Below are positions 17,403 through 26,557 of a DNA stretch of 49,854 nt, in pieces. The notes under the pieces were generated by a model, which had not been told where the DNA came from, ran no database searches, and saw nothing but the letters and a program-made list of their open reading frames with translations. A program made the translations under genes and the position numbers. The DNA comes from Bodo saltans (Eukaryota; Euglenozoa; Kinetoplastea; Eubodonida; Bodonidae), in assembly GCA_001460835.1 (NCBI GenBank), contig CYKH01000812.1, positions 17,802 to 67,655 on the forward strand, in the 5' to 3' direction. Numbering within the stretch: the first letter of the stretch is position 1; each line of letters opens with the position of its first letter.

Positions 17403-17458
17403 TTTCCCCCCCTCCCCCATTTCGCTAAACCTCCTTTCATATTTTCTCACTTTGACAG
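17403..17458 (+). promoter_or_regulatory. Long pyrimidine tract and trans-splice acceptor
   Basis: A C-rich then T-rich run of more than 50 bases ends in TTTGACAG with the AG at 17457-17458, three bases before the ATG at 17462. It is the longest pyrimidine tract in the window. Confidence 0.65.
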
Positions 17459-17461
17459 ACC

Positions 17462-18007
17462 ATGGAGGCTTGGGGGACTTTTCCTCTCGTAAATCGTCCT
17501 GCGAAGCGTCAAGAGGCGCGCAACCCAAATTGGACTTTGGGGAAAGATGATCAGCCACAGAAGCGAACATCCACAATGGGTGTCCAGATGGAGCGGCAGC
17601 GGGGAACGATTGAAGGGTCGAAGCCTGCGTTGACGCAATTCGCAGCACGAAATCAACGAATCATTGCCGACCCGTACCCAGGCAGTCATTGCTACCCACG
17701 TGAGGGTAGATCCAGCAAGTTAGCAGTACCTCAATCATCTGTTGCTTCAACTAGGGTAACGTACAATCCCGTACTCCAGCAGTATCAGTCGCGCGACGTG
17801 GCCAGGACGCCTGCCGCATCACGAGGACTTGCGTCCACATCGTGCTGCTTCGGCATCGATCCTTCCATCGGCAGCCGCGAGTGGAAGTCAACACAGCTGA
17901 ACGTTGGAGATATCACTGCAAATACACCAACGCAACGCGACGTGAAGTCTGCCAGGCCAACCAGTGCAAGGCCAACCAGTGCGAGGCCTGAGTGGTGGGG
18001 ATCGTAA
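17462..18007 (+). CDS. Basic low-complexity protein with SARPT repeats
   Basis: A 181-aa protein with no recognised domain. It is basic and rich in serine, threonine, arginine and glutamine, with little predicted regular structure and scattered YNP, YPG and WW-type aromatic pairs. The C-terminus ends in a tandem ARPTSARPTSARP run and EWWGS. The combination of small size, basic charge and short aromatic/proline motifs resembles the small proteins that line flagellar doublet microtubules, but this is a guess from composition, not homology. The start at 17462 follows a very strong acceptor. Confidence 0.6.
   Translation: MEAWGTFPLVNRPAKRQEARNPNWTLGKDDQPQKRTSTMGVQMERQRGTIEGSKPALTQFAARNQRIIADPYPGSHCYPREGRSSKLAVPQSSVASTRVTYNPVLQQYQSRDVARTPAASRGLASTSCCFGIDPSIGSREWKSTQLNVGDITANTPTQRDVKSARPTSARPTSARPEWWGS
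17954..17988 (+). repeat. 15-base tandem repeat encoding SARPT
   Basis: Two adjacent 15-base units (AGGCCAACCAGTGCR, one base varying) plus a five-base partial unit. They are in frame and encode repeated SARPT at the C-terminus of the host gene. Confidence 0.85.
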
Positions 18008-18139
18008 TCTAGTGTTGTCTTGTACTGTTTTCACTTGCTCTCTTTGCCTACTCCACGGTAATGGGCTTTCTTTGAATCACACATCATTGTTCTCACATTC
18101 TTTCGATTGATCACACATAGACATACGTGCACTGCTCAT

Positions 18140-18496
18140 ATGGACAAGGAGAATGGAACCGAAAACTTTTACCACCCGCAGCGCAAGATGAAGAAGAACA
18201 TGCAGCGAGCAGGTCTTCGAGGTGGTAAGAAGGTTGCCTATATCTTTATTGGCTGTGTACTGGCGTTCTTGGGCGTTCCTATGCTGTTAGGTCCGATGTA
18301 CGAGAATTACGTAGCTCGCATTGAGTGGGTAAGGAGGGCGCAGAACATGGCGAAGAATATTTGGACACGTCGAAATGAGAAAGATTGGGATCTCTACATG
18401 ACGCAGCGCAAGAACTCGTGGTCGGAGATTCTGGGCTTCAAACGTTACAACATCGGTGGCGATGAAAACACTGGCGACATTCAAAAGTACAAATGA
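18140..18496 (+). CDS. Small single-TM protein, possibly mitochondrial
   Basis: A 118-aa protein with a basic, hydrophilic N-terminus (about 1-30), one hydrophobic segment at about 33-54 (YIFIGCVLAFLGVPMLLGP) and a charged C-terminal half with several tryptophans and aromatic residues. I do not recognise it. The basic region before a single helix, small size and WVRRAQNM/NIWTRR charged stretch are common in small respiratory-complex subunits, so a mitochondrial inner-membrane role is possible but unproven. The start is the ATG at 18140, 19 bases after the AG at 18119-18120; the upstream in-frame opening begins at TTG. The next gene also encodes a small single-TM protein. Confidence 0.65.
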   Translation: MDKENGTENFYHPQRKMKKNMQRAGLRGGKKVAYIFIGCVLAFLGVPMLLGPMYENYVARIEWVRRAQNMAKNIWTRRNEKDWDLYMTQRKNSWSEILGFKRYNIGGDENTGDIQKYK

Positions 18497-18645
18497 TCGT
18501 ACCTGGTCATCATCAACCACGCCGCAATACATACACATGCATATGTGACATATATTCGTACTTCATGCGACTCGTCCTTGTGTCTCTTTTGATTCTCATC
18601 TTTAAAGAGCGTAGGTCAACACAGGAGTTGGTAGAAGGGACTGTG

Positions 18646-19056
18646 ATGCTAAGACGGTCGCGATGTGCACTATGTGTTTCCGTCCGAGGGAACTCAACCA
18701 ACGATATCCCAGATAACCAAGAGGGGGGCATCGCCGCCGCGAACTCTACCATTGGTCAGAAATACCAACGTGCCCAGATGAAACACAATGCCGTTACTAA
18801 TTTGTTGATGTTGTTCATCGTCGTGGCACCTTTAGCTGTGTTTGCTTGGTATCGCTCGAGCAAATATTTTAACATTTGGGGAAGCTGGAGTGATCCATAT
18901 GCTCTTCCTGCAGGCTTTGACCCAAACAAAGATCCCGCGCCAGTGAGGTCTACTAAGATGGCGGAACCTCGGCGACCAATGATGACATCTGTTGCTCCAG
19001 GTGGCTTTAGCGTCCTCCCAGAGAAAGACGCACCTGGCGCGCGGCATGAGCGCTAA
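18646..19056 (+). CDS. Small single-TM protein with probable mitochondrial presequence
   Basis: A 136-aa protein. The N-terminus MLRRSRCALCVSVRG is basic, with no acidic residue in the first 15, as in a mitochondrial targeting peptide. A hydrophobic helix at about 52-69 (NLLMLFIVVAPLAVFAWY) is followed by a proline-rich, polar tail. The start was set at 18646 because the pyrimidine run before it ends at AG 18606-18607 (or 18613-18614). The open frame reaches back to an ATG at 18493 overlapping the previous stop, but that ATG and the one at 18565 lie before the acceptor. The family is unknown to me; a mitochondrial inner-membrane subunit is the best guess. Confidence 0.6.
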   Translation: MLRRSRCALCVSVRGNSTNDIPDNQEGGIAAANSTIGQKYQRAQMKHNAVTNLLMLFIVVAPLAVFAWYRSSKYFNIWGSWSDPYALPAGFDPNKDPAPVRSTKMAEPRRPMMTSVAPGGFSVLPEKDAPGARHER

Positions 19057-19153
19057 TTATTGTCTCACTCGTTACTGATGACCCTGGAAGATACTGATGA
19101 TGACTCTGTGAGAAAGTGACTAGTTTGTCTTTGTCTCTGTAGCCAGTAGTAAC

Positions 19154-20578
19154 ATGAGCTCTCCCCGAATTGTGATCTTAGGAGCCGGACCGACAGGTCT
19201 TGGCGCAGCGCTCCGTTTGACGGACCTTGGCAATAGCAACTGGGAGCTCCTTGACTCGGCACCGATTGCTGGTGGCCTTTCACGCTCGTTCGTCGACGAG
19301 AAGGGGTTCACGTGGGATCTGGGAGGCCACGTGATCTTCTCTCACTACGCTTACTTCGACGACGCAATGAACTTTGCAGTGCAGGAGTGGAACGATCTTG
19401 AGCGCGAGTCATGGGTGTGGGTGAGCGGCGTGTGGGTGCCGTACCCGTTCCAGAACAACATTCATAGACTCCCCAACGCTGACAAGCAGCGTTGCCTTGA
19501 GGGTCTCATTGACGTGCATCGTGTAGAGCACCAAGACAAGGCCAGCAACTTTGAGGAGCAGTTTACTCGTCAAATGGGTGAAGGCATTGCGGACTTGTTC
19601 ATGCGCCCGTACAACTTTAAAGTGTGGGCTGTGCCGCCTAAGATGATGTCCACCGAGTGGACCGGAGAGCGTGTGGCCACGGTGGACCTCAAGCGTGTCT
19701 GCCGCAACGTCATCAACAACACCGACGACCTGGGCTGGGGACCTAATGCCACGTTCCGCTTCCCAGTGCACGGTGGCACCGGTGGTATTTGGGACGCTCT
19801 TGCTGCGAAGCTCCCTCAGAGCAACATGTCCATCGGGGAGGGCAATCACGTCGTCCGTGTCGATGCGGACAAGAAGGAAGTCATCCTATCAAGCGGCCGT
19901 GTGGTGGGGTACGACAAGCTCATCTCAACGATTGCCTTCGATGATTTGATCCGAATGACAGACGGTACCTTCGAGAACCGCGCTGAGTGGCCTGGAGTTG
20001 CCGACAAGATGATTTACAGTGCCACCAACGTCATTGGCCTTGGGATCAAAGGCAAAGCTCCTGCGCACCTGCAGACCAAGTGCTGGATGTACTTCCCAGA
20101 GTCCAATTCTCCCTTCTACCGTGTGACCGTGTTCTCGAACTACTCTCAGTTCAACGCACCGGAGGGACACTGGAGCTTGATGCTCGAGGTGAGCGAGAGC
20201 ACGTACAAACCTGTAGATCAAGAGACCTTGATGGAAGCATGCATCCAAGGCTGCTTCAACTCGAACCTGCTGACGCCTGAGGATGAGATTGTCAGCAAGT
20301 GGCACAAACGTCTCGCTAAGGGATACCCAACTCCCTTCGTTGGTCGCAACGACCTTTTGAACCAAGTGCAGCCCCATCTTCAGAAGGCTGACATCTTCTC
20401 CCGTGGCCGATTTGGCGGCTGGAAGTATGAGGTGGCCAATCAGGACCACTCGATGATGCAGGGCGTGGAGTGCGTCGAAAAGATCCTCGGCCTTGGGGAG
20501 GAGGAAACGTACCACTTCCCGAGCAAAGTGAATGCAACCAAGGAGATGACGCGACGCCTCGGCCTTTTATCGAAATAG
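19154..20578 (+). CDS. GLF: UDP-galactopyranose mutase
   Basis: A 474-aa flavoenzyme that interconverts UDP-galactopyranose and UDP-galactofuranose, supplying galactofuranose for surface glycans. The FAD-binding Rossmann motif GAGPTG is at 10-15. It is followed by the eukaryotic UGM block AGGLSRSFVDEKGFTWDLGG and HVIFSHYAYFDD, and later by RFPVHGGTGGIWDAL. The length and pattern match the kinetoplastid and fungal enzymes more than the shorter bacterial ones. Activity needs reduced FAD. No signal peptide is present, so it is probably cytosolic, with its product moved into the Golgi by a transporter. The AG at 19141-19142 sits 11 bases before the ATG. The next gene encodes a double glycosyltransferase. 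Confidence 0.93.
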   Translation: MSSPRIVILGAGPTGLGAALRLTDLGNSNWELLDSAPIAGGLSRSFVDEKGFTWDLGGHVIFSHYAYFDDAMNFAVQEWNDLERESWVWVSGVWVPYPFQNNIHRLPNADKQRCLEGLIDVHRVEHQDKASNFEEQFTRQMGEGIADLFMRPYNFKVWAVPPKMMSTEWTGERVATVDLKRVCRNVINNTDDLGWGPNATFRFPVHGGTGGIWDALAAKLPQSNMSIGEGNHVVRVDADKKEVILSSGRVVGYDKLISTIAFDDLIRMTDGTFENRAEWPGVADKMIYSATNVIGLGIKGKAPAHLQTKCWMYFPESNSPFYRVTVFSNYSQFNAPEGHWSLMLEVSESTYKPVDQETLMEACIQGCFNSNLLTPEDEIVSKWHKRLAKGYPTPFVGRNDLLNQVQPHLQKADIFSRGRFGGWKYEVANQDHSMMQGVECVEKILGLGEEETYHFPSKVNATKEMTRRLGLLSK

Positions 20579-20700
20579 CGTGTGAAACTAATTTTGGTGC
20601 TTTGTATGTGCTTGACTTGTGATGTTCGATGACATACTGGTACATCTGCAGTAAATGCCTCAGGCCATGAATATTCATTGTTTGCTTTCTAAAGAAGAGG

Positions 20701-22590
20701 ATGAGGGGAGGAAGGAGTCGCCGCTATGGAAGCATTGCAGGGTGGGTGGCCTTGATGTCTGTCGTGTTGGTCCTTGGATGGGGGCTGTACATGGCGACAA
20801 CAGCGGATGTCATAGCAGTCTCGCCAGCAACAACGTTACAAGTACGACAGGTTGAGGCGAGGCAGGAGGAGTTCCCTTCGATGCGAGCGGTGCAGCACTT
20901 GGAGCGCCGCGGTCCTTTTAGTCAGCGATCGTTTCGCTATGTCATCCGTTCCACTGTCCCTCGTGAGCAGATTCTTCGCGCTGCCCTCGAGAGTTGGGCA
21001 ACTGATGTTCAGGTAGCATTCGTTGCCACAGAGAGCAACGCCCCTTTAACGGTTGGCCCCTCAACCATTCGCCAATTGAAAACTTCGAAGGCCCCAGGGC
21101 ACGACTTTGGTCGGAAGGCACTTAAAGTCTTGGCGATGATGGCGAGAGAGATTGATACCGCCGACTTTTGGGTGTATGTTGACGATGACACGTTTGTGGT
21201 CACGCCTAACATGGAGGCGCTCGTTGGTGACACGTTTTCACCCGAGAAGCCGCTCTACGGGGGTTGCGCCTTCACGGATCGCCCAGTCCCACTCATTAGC
21301 AGCGGGGGCGGCATGGTGTTCTCACGAGCAACGTTGATGGCTCTAAGGCCTCACGTGGAGGATGAAGACCACGCCTGCTCTTGGCACAACGATGCCGTCT
21401 ACCAAATGACCGGTGATCAGGCAATATCAGAATGCATGAAAGCTGTGGGAATTGCTGCTGAGCACATTCACGGCTTCAATCAATTGTCGCTGTTGGACAT
21501 CACCGCTGTCCCGAGAACGGTAGGGTCGTGCAGTGTAGACTGGAGACCGAAGGGCTACCAATGCAATCCTGCAGTCTCCCGCATGATCACCGCACGAATG
21601 GGCCCAATGGAAATGAAGGAGATGCACTACTTTGTCATGCACATGTTTTCTCCGCATGATTTGATGCCTCGACCTCAGTGGGCGATAGAGCCTTCTAATG
21701 TTACAGGCACGCCTCCTGCTTCGCTGTTGCTGATGCGTGAACCTCCGTTCAGCTCGTCTCGGTTTGCCTACAGCATCTTGACGACGAAGGACCATCATTA
21801 CGCACGCCTGGAGCCGCAGCTACGGACGTGGGGAGCATCTGCTAACGTTGCGTTTGTTGTGACTGACGATGTTGACGAGAATGCTGCGGCACTTGGGCGC
21901 CAGTACAGCACCAAACTGTTATCCCTCGGCGAAAGTGGTCGCCACGACTTGGGCCGAAAGACGATGCGCGGTGTTGTAGAGATGTGCTCTCATGTTGCCG
22001 ACTTCTACATGCTTGTTGATGATGACTGCTTCGTGTTCATTCCGGCCCTCGAGGCGTATGTGAGCAGCCGCTTCCGCCCATCAGAGCCGTTGTACTTAGG
22101 CGCTGCGCTAACACACCTAAAGCAACCTTTCATTAGCGGAGGGGGTGGCGTAATCCTATCGTCCAAGACCCTCGCTGCCATCTGCGCAAACGTAAATTCT
22201 TCTGCTTCGAAGCCGGGAGCCTCCGCGTGCCACCCAGATAATCCAAGTGTGTGGACGAAGCCCGGCGACACAGCTATCATGGATTGTGTTCTCGAGGTGG
22301 GACACTCGGCAACCCACGACGACGGCTTTCACCCCCTGCGATTGAGCGACATGGTTGACTACAGTCCTGCAGAAACGTCATGCGATGTGTGGTGGATTCC
22401 CAAGTCCCAGCATTGTCGACCCCCCACAAGCATATCGCTCACGTCCCACTACACACCAGCAGATAGATTTGCGTGGTATCATTTTGTCGCTACGCGGCTT
22501 GTTGTGGAGCGATCCGCCTCATTTAAGGACCCACCGATTGGGGCGTGGAAGAAGAGAAAGCCTGCACCAATTCCAAGGAAGCTGCCATAA
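20701..22590 (+). CDS. Type II membrane protein with two tandem GT31-like glycosyltransferase domains
   Basis: A 629-aa protein. A basic N-terminus and a hydrophobic segment at about 12-31 form a signal anchor, placing the rest in the Golgi lumen. Two related domains follow: about 75-335, with a metal-binding VDDD at 160-163, and about 352-605, with VDDD at 439-442. Both carry HDxGRK, then the DDD segment, then PLY(G/L)G and a (S/G)GGG(M/V) block, the order seen in Fringe/beta-1,3-galactosyltransferase (GT31) relatives. Both keep the acidic triad, so both may be active. The repeat looks like an old internal duplication. The sugar is unknown; the adjacent UDP-galactopyranose mutase makes UDP-galactofuranose one candidate donor. 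An out-of-frame ATG at 20655 lies before the likely acceptor (AG 20693-20694). Confidence 0.75.
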   Translation: MRGGRSRRYGSIAGWVALMSVVLVLGWGLYMATTADVIAVSPATTLQVRQVEARQEEFPSMRAVQHLERRGPFSQRSFRYVIRSTVPREQILRAALESWATDVQVAFVATESNAPLTVGPSTIRQLKTSKAPGHDFGRKALKVLAMMAREIDTADFWVYVDDDTFVVTPNMEALVGDTFSPEKPLYGGCAFTDRPVPLISSGGGMVFSRATLMALRPHVEDEDHACSWHNDAVYQMTGDQAISECMKAVGIAAEHIHGFNQLSLLDITAVPRTVGSCSVDWRPKGYQCNPAVSRMITARMGPMEMKEMHYFVMHMFSPHDLMPRPQWAIEPSNVTGTPPASLLLMREPPFSSSRFAYSILTTKDHHYARLEPQLRTWGASANVAFVVTDDVDENAAALGRQYSTKLLSLGESGRHDLGRKTMRGVVEMCSHVADFYMLVDDDCFVFIPALEAYVSSRFRPSEPLYLGAALTHLKQPFISGGGGVILSSKTLAAICANVNSSASKPGASACHPDNPSVWTKPGDTAIMDCVLEVGHSATHDDGFHPLRLSDMVDYSPAETSCDVWWIPKSQHCRPPTSISLTSHYTPADRFAWYHFVATRLVVERSASFKDPPIGAWKKRKPAPIPRKLP

Positions 22591-22679
22591 GAGCGTCCGC
22601 AAGTGTATTCAATGAGATTTCTTACCTTTATGCCTGTGCCTCGTGTTCTGCACACTAACTGCTTGTTGTATGTTGCTAG

Positions 22680-22701
22680 TAGAGTATTCGTAGAGTATTC
22701 G
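22680..22701 (+). repeat. 11-base tandem direct repeat in the 5' leader
   Basis: TAGAGTATTCG occurs twice head to tail, just after the probable acceptor at 22678-22679 and eight bases before the ATG at 22710. Confidence 0.85.
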
Positions 22702-22709
22702 ATCGTACG

Positions 22710-25700
22710 ATGACGTCGTCTCCAGTGAAGTCATCGCCCCTCAAAACTGAGGAAACCATTGCCGCAACAGAGGAGGACACCACAGAGGAACAATTGAGCC
22801 AACTCGTTGTGGACGAGGTGGAGTTGCGTGAGGTCCTAGAGCTCGACGCAGGCACCACGCTAGAAGACATCACTTCTGAAGCCTTGACGGAGCATCAGTA
22901 CTTTTCTAGGAGTCACGTGTGCAGGTTATGCTTCCGTTGGTTTGGATTTACGTACGCCGCTAGCCACGGTCACTACACGGACACCAAGGGTGATTTTATT
23001 CGCAGGCAGCGTAGTCGCAACCGCAAGCCATCGTACCTCCTATGCGCCTCCTGTGGTGACTTGCCGCTGCTGTGTCACGCCTGTTTCCGCATGGTGCACT
23101 TGCAACAAGACCCTGTGACGGTCACTTCCATTGAATCGCTTCAATCTGAACTCAAGAAACGCGATGAGGCCTCGAGGTCGCCGTCTGCGGTTCAAGACGA
23201 CAGTCGTGACGCCTCTAACGTGTCCCCCGGTAGCCAACTCGAGATCAACAGTGTTGCATCGGACCATCACACAGGAGTGCCTGCAACTCTGCTCAAACGG
23301 ATTGGGCTAGCCACCCTGGCAGTTGCATTCGGCACAGATCGGCATGCCCCCCTCTCCACTGGAGCCACCTTGCCACAAGAGACAGCGCAGAGGCATGTAG
23401 CACTTGAGATGTTTACCTTAGACCCTAGAGTTGCGGCGCGCCAACGTGCTGAAGTTCGTAAGACGTTCTCGTTGTCGATGGAGTCTTTTTTCGAGACATC
23501 GAACGAGGATGCCGCTTCAGCTGATATTGCGCCGCAGGTTGGCGTTGCCAAGTCTGTTCTCATCGAGCGTGAGGCGCAGCGCCGCAAAGAAATTTCAGAA
23601 ATATGGTTCTCCGAAAGGTTTGCAAGTTATTCTTTGGAGTTTTTGACCCACCACCAGTGTCAAGACACTGCAACGGAAGTAGGAGATGCGCCGATAGTAC
23701 CTCAGTTGACCATAACGATGCCTGCACCTCACAACGAAGGGGAGGTTGAGGAGGGAGGCGGGGTGGGTGCTTTTGAGGAAGATGTTGTTGCAGATGCGCC
23801 CTTCCCCACTGGGTCCTTTCACTCGTTGCCGGATGGCTCCACCACGTCTGTTGGCAGCCCCCCTGCATCCTCCTCACCAGCGTACCCGCTATCCACGTAC
23901 GTTGATACGTTCGGATTGGCATTCGTAGTAGAGGCATTTGACGCCCAAGGCGAGGGGATTGTTGAGCTTGAGGCAGCTGAGCTGCAGTCATTGAAGGAGC
24001 AAGAGGTGAAGTCACGAGATTTATTGTTCGCTCACGTTGCCTCAGAGCAGGCCATGTCGTTGGTGGTCACCATGGCTGCGTCCAGCGTCTACCTTCGACA
24101 AGCGCAACGGGATTTCGAAGAACTACTCGAAGAGCTACAGCAATCGATTCAGTCGATGTACCAAGATGTTATTCTCGTGGAGGTGATTCGAGTTCTAGAC
24201 GGTACTGCACTATTCGAACGTGGAGCATTTCATGCAGACCCTGTCGATGATGACGGTACCCCCATCACGCTTCTATGGATGCAGTTCTATCACAGCGAGT
24301 CTGTGGCTCGGAGGGGGATGTGGGACGAGCAGTTGTCGGAGTGGTCTCCACTGTTGCGTGATGCTCAGTGGCGCTCTCAGCAAACAGAGCGGTTCCTGCT
24401 CGTGAGGCAGTTGCAGCAGCAACACAATTTTCAAGCAAATCAACTGCTCAGGCAGTTTCTGGTTGGCCACAGTGCACTTGTGGCTGAGAAGATGAGTGAG
24501 TTCCTTCAGATCATGGCAGACAAGGCGGAAAGCCGAGTCGAGCAATTGTCGATGCAGTGCGTCCACGCCGTTTCGCGTCAAGAAATGATCGAAGAGGAGC
24601 GGCTTCTACGCTGGAGAACAAAGCAGCAGTACTCTGTATCACGGCTTTCGTCGCGAGAGGCAACGCAGCGTCGTCTACTAGTGGCTGAGTCGTTACTTCT
24701 ACACATTCGAGAGATGCCCAACGAAGAGAAACTGAAGCGCTTCTCGATGGAGAGAGAGTTCGTGGTGGAATACAGGGGACTGATGAAGTTGTTTATCACC
24801 GCCACAAGGATTGATCTGACGACGCTGCTCAGGAACTGCCCCCTTAGTTTTGAGAGCGGCTTGGGAGATTGGACACGTAGACTGGTCAATCGGGAGGTGT
24901 CATACTTTTCCTACCACCGCGACCGCCTCACAGTCTCAGGCCCTTGCGGCATTCCCCTTCATGAGTGCTTCGTGTGGCCTCCAGACCCTTGTCGTCAGCT
25001 GTCGTTGTTTTGGTGCCCCAAATATGGCCCTCCCCGGAAAAAGATGATTGTTGTGCAAGGTCAAGTGACTCGTACGGTGAAGGGGCGCCAAAGAGTCGTA
25101 AAACTGCCTGGGTCTCACCAAACGAAGCTTCTTGGAGTAGGCGGAGACACCGAAGCTGCGATCACGCCGAGAGGCCAGAGTGCTCCTCCCCAAACATTTT
25201 CGTCTCCAACTTCACAGTCACGACTGGTTGACGATGGACCGCAACCTCTACTCACAGCCCTTTCCGTTGTGTCGGCACTACTCGACGTTCCATCGGACAG
25301 CGCTGGACGTCGCTTTTCGTGCGTGTCGTTGGTAGAAGATATCGTGTGTTGGAACAAAGTGTGCCAACAAGGACAAGTGCTTCTAGGGTCGTACCAAGAG
25401 GCGAACGCGTTCGATGATTTGTTCGCCAACTTCGAGGAAACTGTCACCGATGACGCCGAAATGAAGTGGGCGACGATGGTGGGAACACGTGAACGTGAGA
25501 GGCTCGCCAAGCTAGAGGAGGCGTTCGCTGGACGTGGTCCACCTAAAGTGAGATCAACGCCTATGACAGAGGCCAACAAGCGGCCAAAGAAGGGACGCCG
25601 TCGCCACATCTCTGATTCAGCGTCTTCCGTCATCAGTGCAGATGACGCAGCTTCTGCCGTAAGCACTTCGGAGACTGCACGCTCAAAGCAATCGACCAAG

Positions 25701-26534
25701 TCTGGCGAAAGCGACACCAGTCAACACAGCGCCGTAGCCGACATCCCCGATAATGTGTTCCATACCGCTGGCGCACGTGAATTATCGGTTGCGATTCTGC
25801 CAAACTATATGATGGGTCAAAGTTTCTTTGGAACAAAGTTTATGTTCGGCGGCTCCGTTCATTTATTCGAACGCCAGTGGATGCCTCCCATCACTGCAGC
25901 GCACATGAGCGTCCCGATGGATGTCAGTGAGGCGTGGGGCCAAGGACCACCGGATGTGGACCACGACGTGGGTGATCATGAAAGTGGTGAGGAGGAAGCT
26001 GTGGACGAGGACGAAGAGATGGACTCCGATTTCAGCGATGATGCAGTTGCTGCCTCAATGAGGAAACGAGATGCCTACTTGGGAGGGACTGAGGCATCAC
26101 GTCTTCGACAAGAGAAGAAGTTTGAGGACAAGGTGCGAGAAGCTGAGTTCACTGCACAACTCTCGGAAAGGCGATCCTTTGCCGCACTGCGGAAATATTG
26201 GGCAATGGTACGGCAGAAGCAAGAAGAGGATGCACTCCTTCGAGGCGTCGTACGAGCTCCTGCCTCTACCTCCAGCAAGCGAGGCCGCATACAAGCGAAG
26301 GTCACACCAACACCACTCGACGTGAGCATCTTAAGCAGATCGCAAGAGCAACAACTCCGAGATGTACAACAAACGTTGCCTTCTGGAAAACGGGGAGGTT
26401 CTTCTGCAACCCGCACATCTCCCGGCCAGCCTCGAAATACCACCAGCCCCTCAACTCGTAGCCGTCCTGGTCAAAAGAAAAACAGAAGCGCAAGCGTCGT
26501 CCTCACCGACGCATTTGACATGTTCGATGAATAG
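22710..26534 (+). CDS. 1,274-aa orphan protein with N-terminal Cys/His cluster
   Basis: A large soluble protein I do not recognise. Residues 71-130 hold a possible zinc-binding cluster: C71/C74, C112/C115, C122/C125 and H130, with LLCHACFRMVHL resembling a B-box or similar treble-clef finger. The region about 470-690 is strongly helical and charged. A second compact region at about 720-810 is aromatic- and cysteine-rich (WPPDPCRQLSLFWCPKYGPP). Much of 200-430 and 940-1040 is low-complexity. An acidic run lies at about 1090-1115, a charged helix at about 1130-1180, and the C-terminus is serine-, proline- and arginine-rich. There are no membrane segments. A scaffold or cytoskeletal role would fit the shape, but no function can be assigned. 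Confidence 0.7.
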   Translation: MTSSPVKSSPLKTEETIAATEEDTTEEQLSQLVVDEVELREVLELDAGTTLEDITSEALTEHQYFSRSHVCRLCFRWFGFTYAASHGHYTDTKGDFIRRQRSRNRKPSYLLCASCGDLPLLCHACFRMVHLQQDPVTVTSIESLQSELKKRDEASRSPSAVQDDSRDASNVSPGSQLEINSVASDHHTGVPATLLKRIGLATLAVAFGTDRHAPLSTGATLPQETAQRHVALEMFTLDPRVAARQRAEVRKTFSLSMESFFETSNEDAASADIAPQVGVAKSVLIEREAQRRKEISEIWFSERFASYSLEFLTHHQCQDTATEVGDAPIVPQLTITMPAPHNEGEVEEGGGVGAFEEDVVADAPFPTGSFHSLPDGSTTSVGSPPASSSPAYPLSTYVDTFGLAFVVEAFDAQGEGIVELEAAELQSLKEQEVKSRDLLFAHVASEQAMSLVVTMAASSVYLRQAQRDFEELLEELQQSIQSMYQDVILVEVIRVLDGTALFERGAFHADPVDDDGTPITLLWMQFYHSESVARRGMWDEQLSEWSPLLRDAQWRSQQTERFLLVRQLQQQHNFQANQLLRQFLVGHSALVAEKMSEFLQIMADKAESRVEQLSMQCVHAVSRQEMIEEERLLRWRTKQQYSVSRLSSREATQRRLLVAESLLLHIREMPNEEKLKRFSMEREFVVEYRGLMKLFITATRIDLTTLLRNCPLSFESGLGDWTRRLVNREVSYFSYHRDRLTVSGPCGIPLHECFVWPPDPCRQLSLFWCPKYGPPRKKMIVVQGQVTRTVKGRQRVVKLPGSHQTKLLGVGGDTEAAITPRGQSAPPQTFSSPTSQSRLVDDGPQPLLTALSVVSALLDVPSDSAGRRFSCVSLVEDIVCWNKVCQQGQVLLGSYQEANAFDDLFANFEETVTDDAEMKWATMVGTRERERLAKLEEAFAGRGPPKVRSTPMTEANKRPKKGRRRHISDSASSVISADDAASAVSTSETARSKQSTKSGESDTSQHSAVADIPDNVFHTAGARELSVAILPNYMMGQSFFGTKFMFGGSVHLFERQWMPPITAAHMSVPMDVSEAWGQGPPDVDHDVGDHESGEEEAVDEDEEMDSDFSDDAVAASMRKRDAYLGGTEASRLRQEKKFEDKVREAEFTAQLSERRSFAALRKYWAMVRQKQEEDALLRGVVRAPASTSSKRGRIQAKVTPTPLDVSILSRSQEQQLRDVQQTLPSGKRGGSSATRTSPGQPRNTTSPSTRSRPGQKKNRSASVVLTDAFDMFDE

Positions 26535-26557
26535 GCAGCGACGACCTGCCACTCTAG

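Noticed and set aside
19409-20515. Long antisense frames opposite UDP-galactopyranose mutase
   Set aside because: Base composition of the real gene leaves its reverse strand free of stops. The translations are histidine- and leucine-rich with no domain.
19154-20578. UDP-galactopyranose mutase as a recent bacterial transfer
   Set aside because: Length and conserved blocks match eukaryotic enzymes, codon use looks like the neighbours and a normal acceptor is present.
20655-20855. 66-codon + strand frame before the double glycosyltransferase
   Set aside because: It is out of frame with the enzyme and lies before the likely acceptor at 20693-20694.
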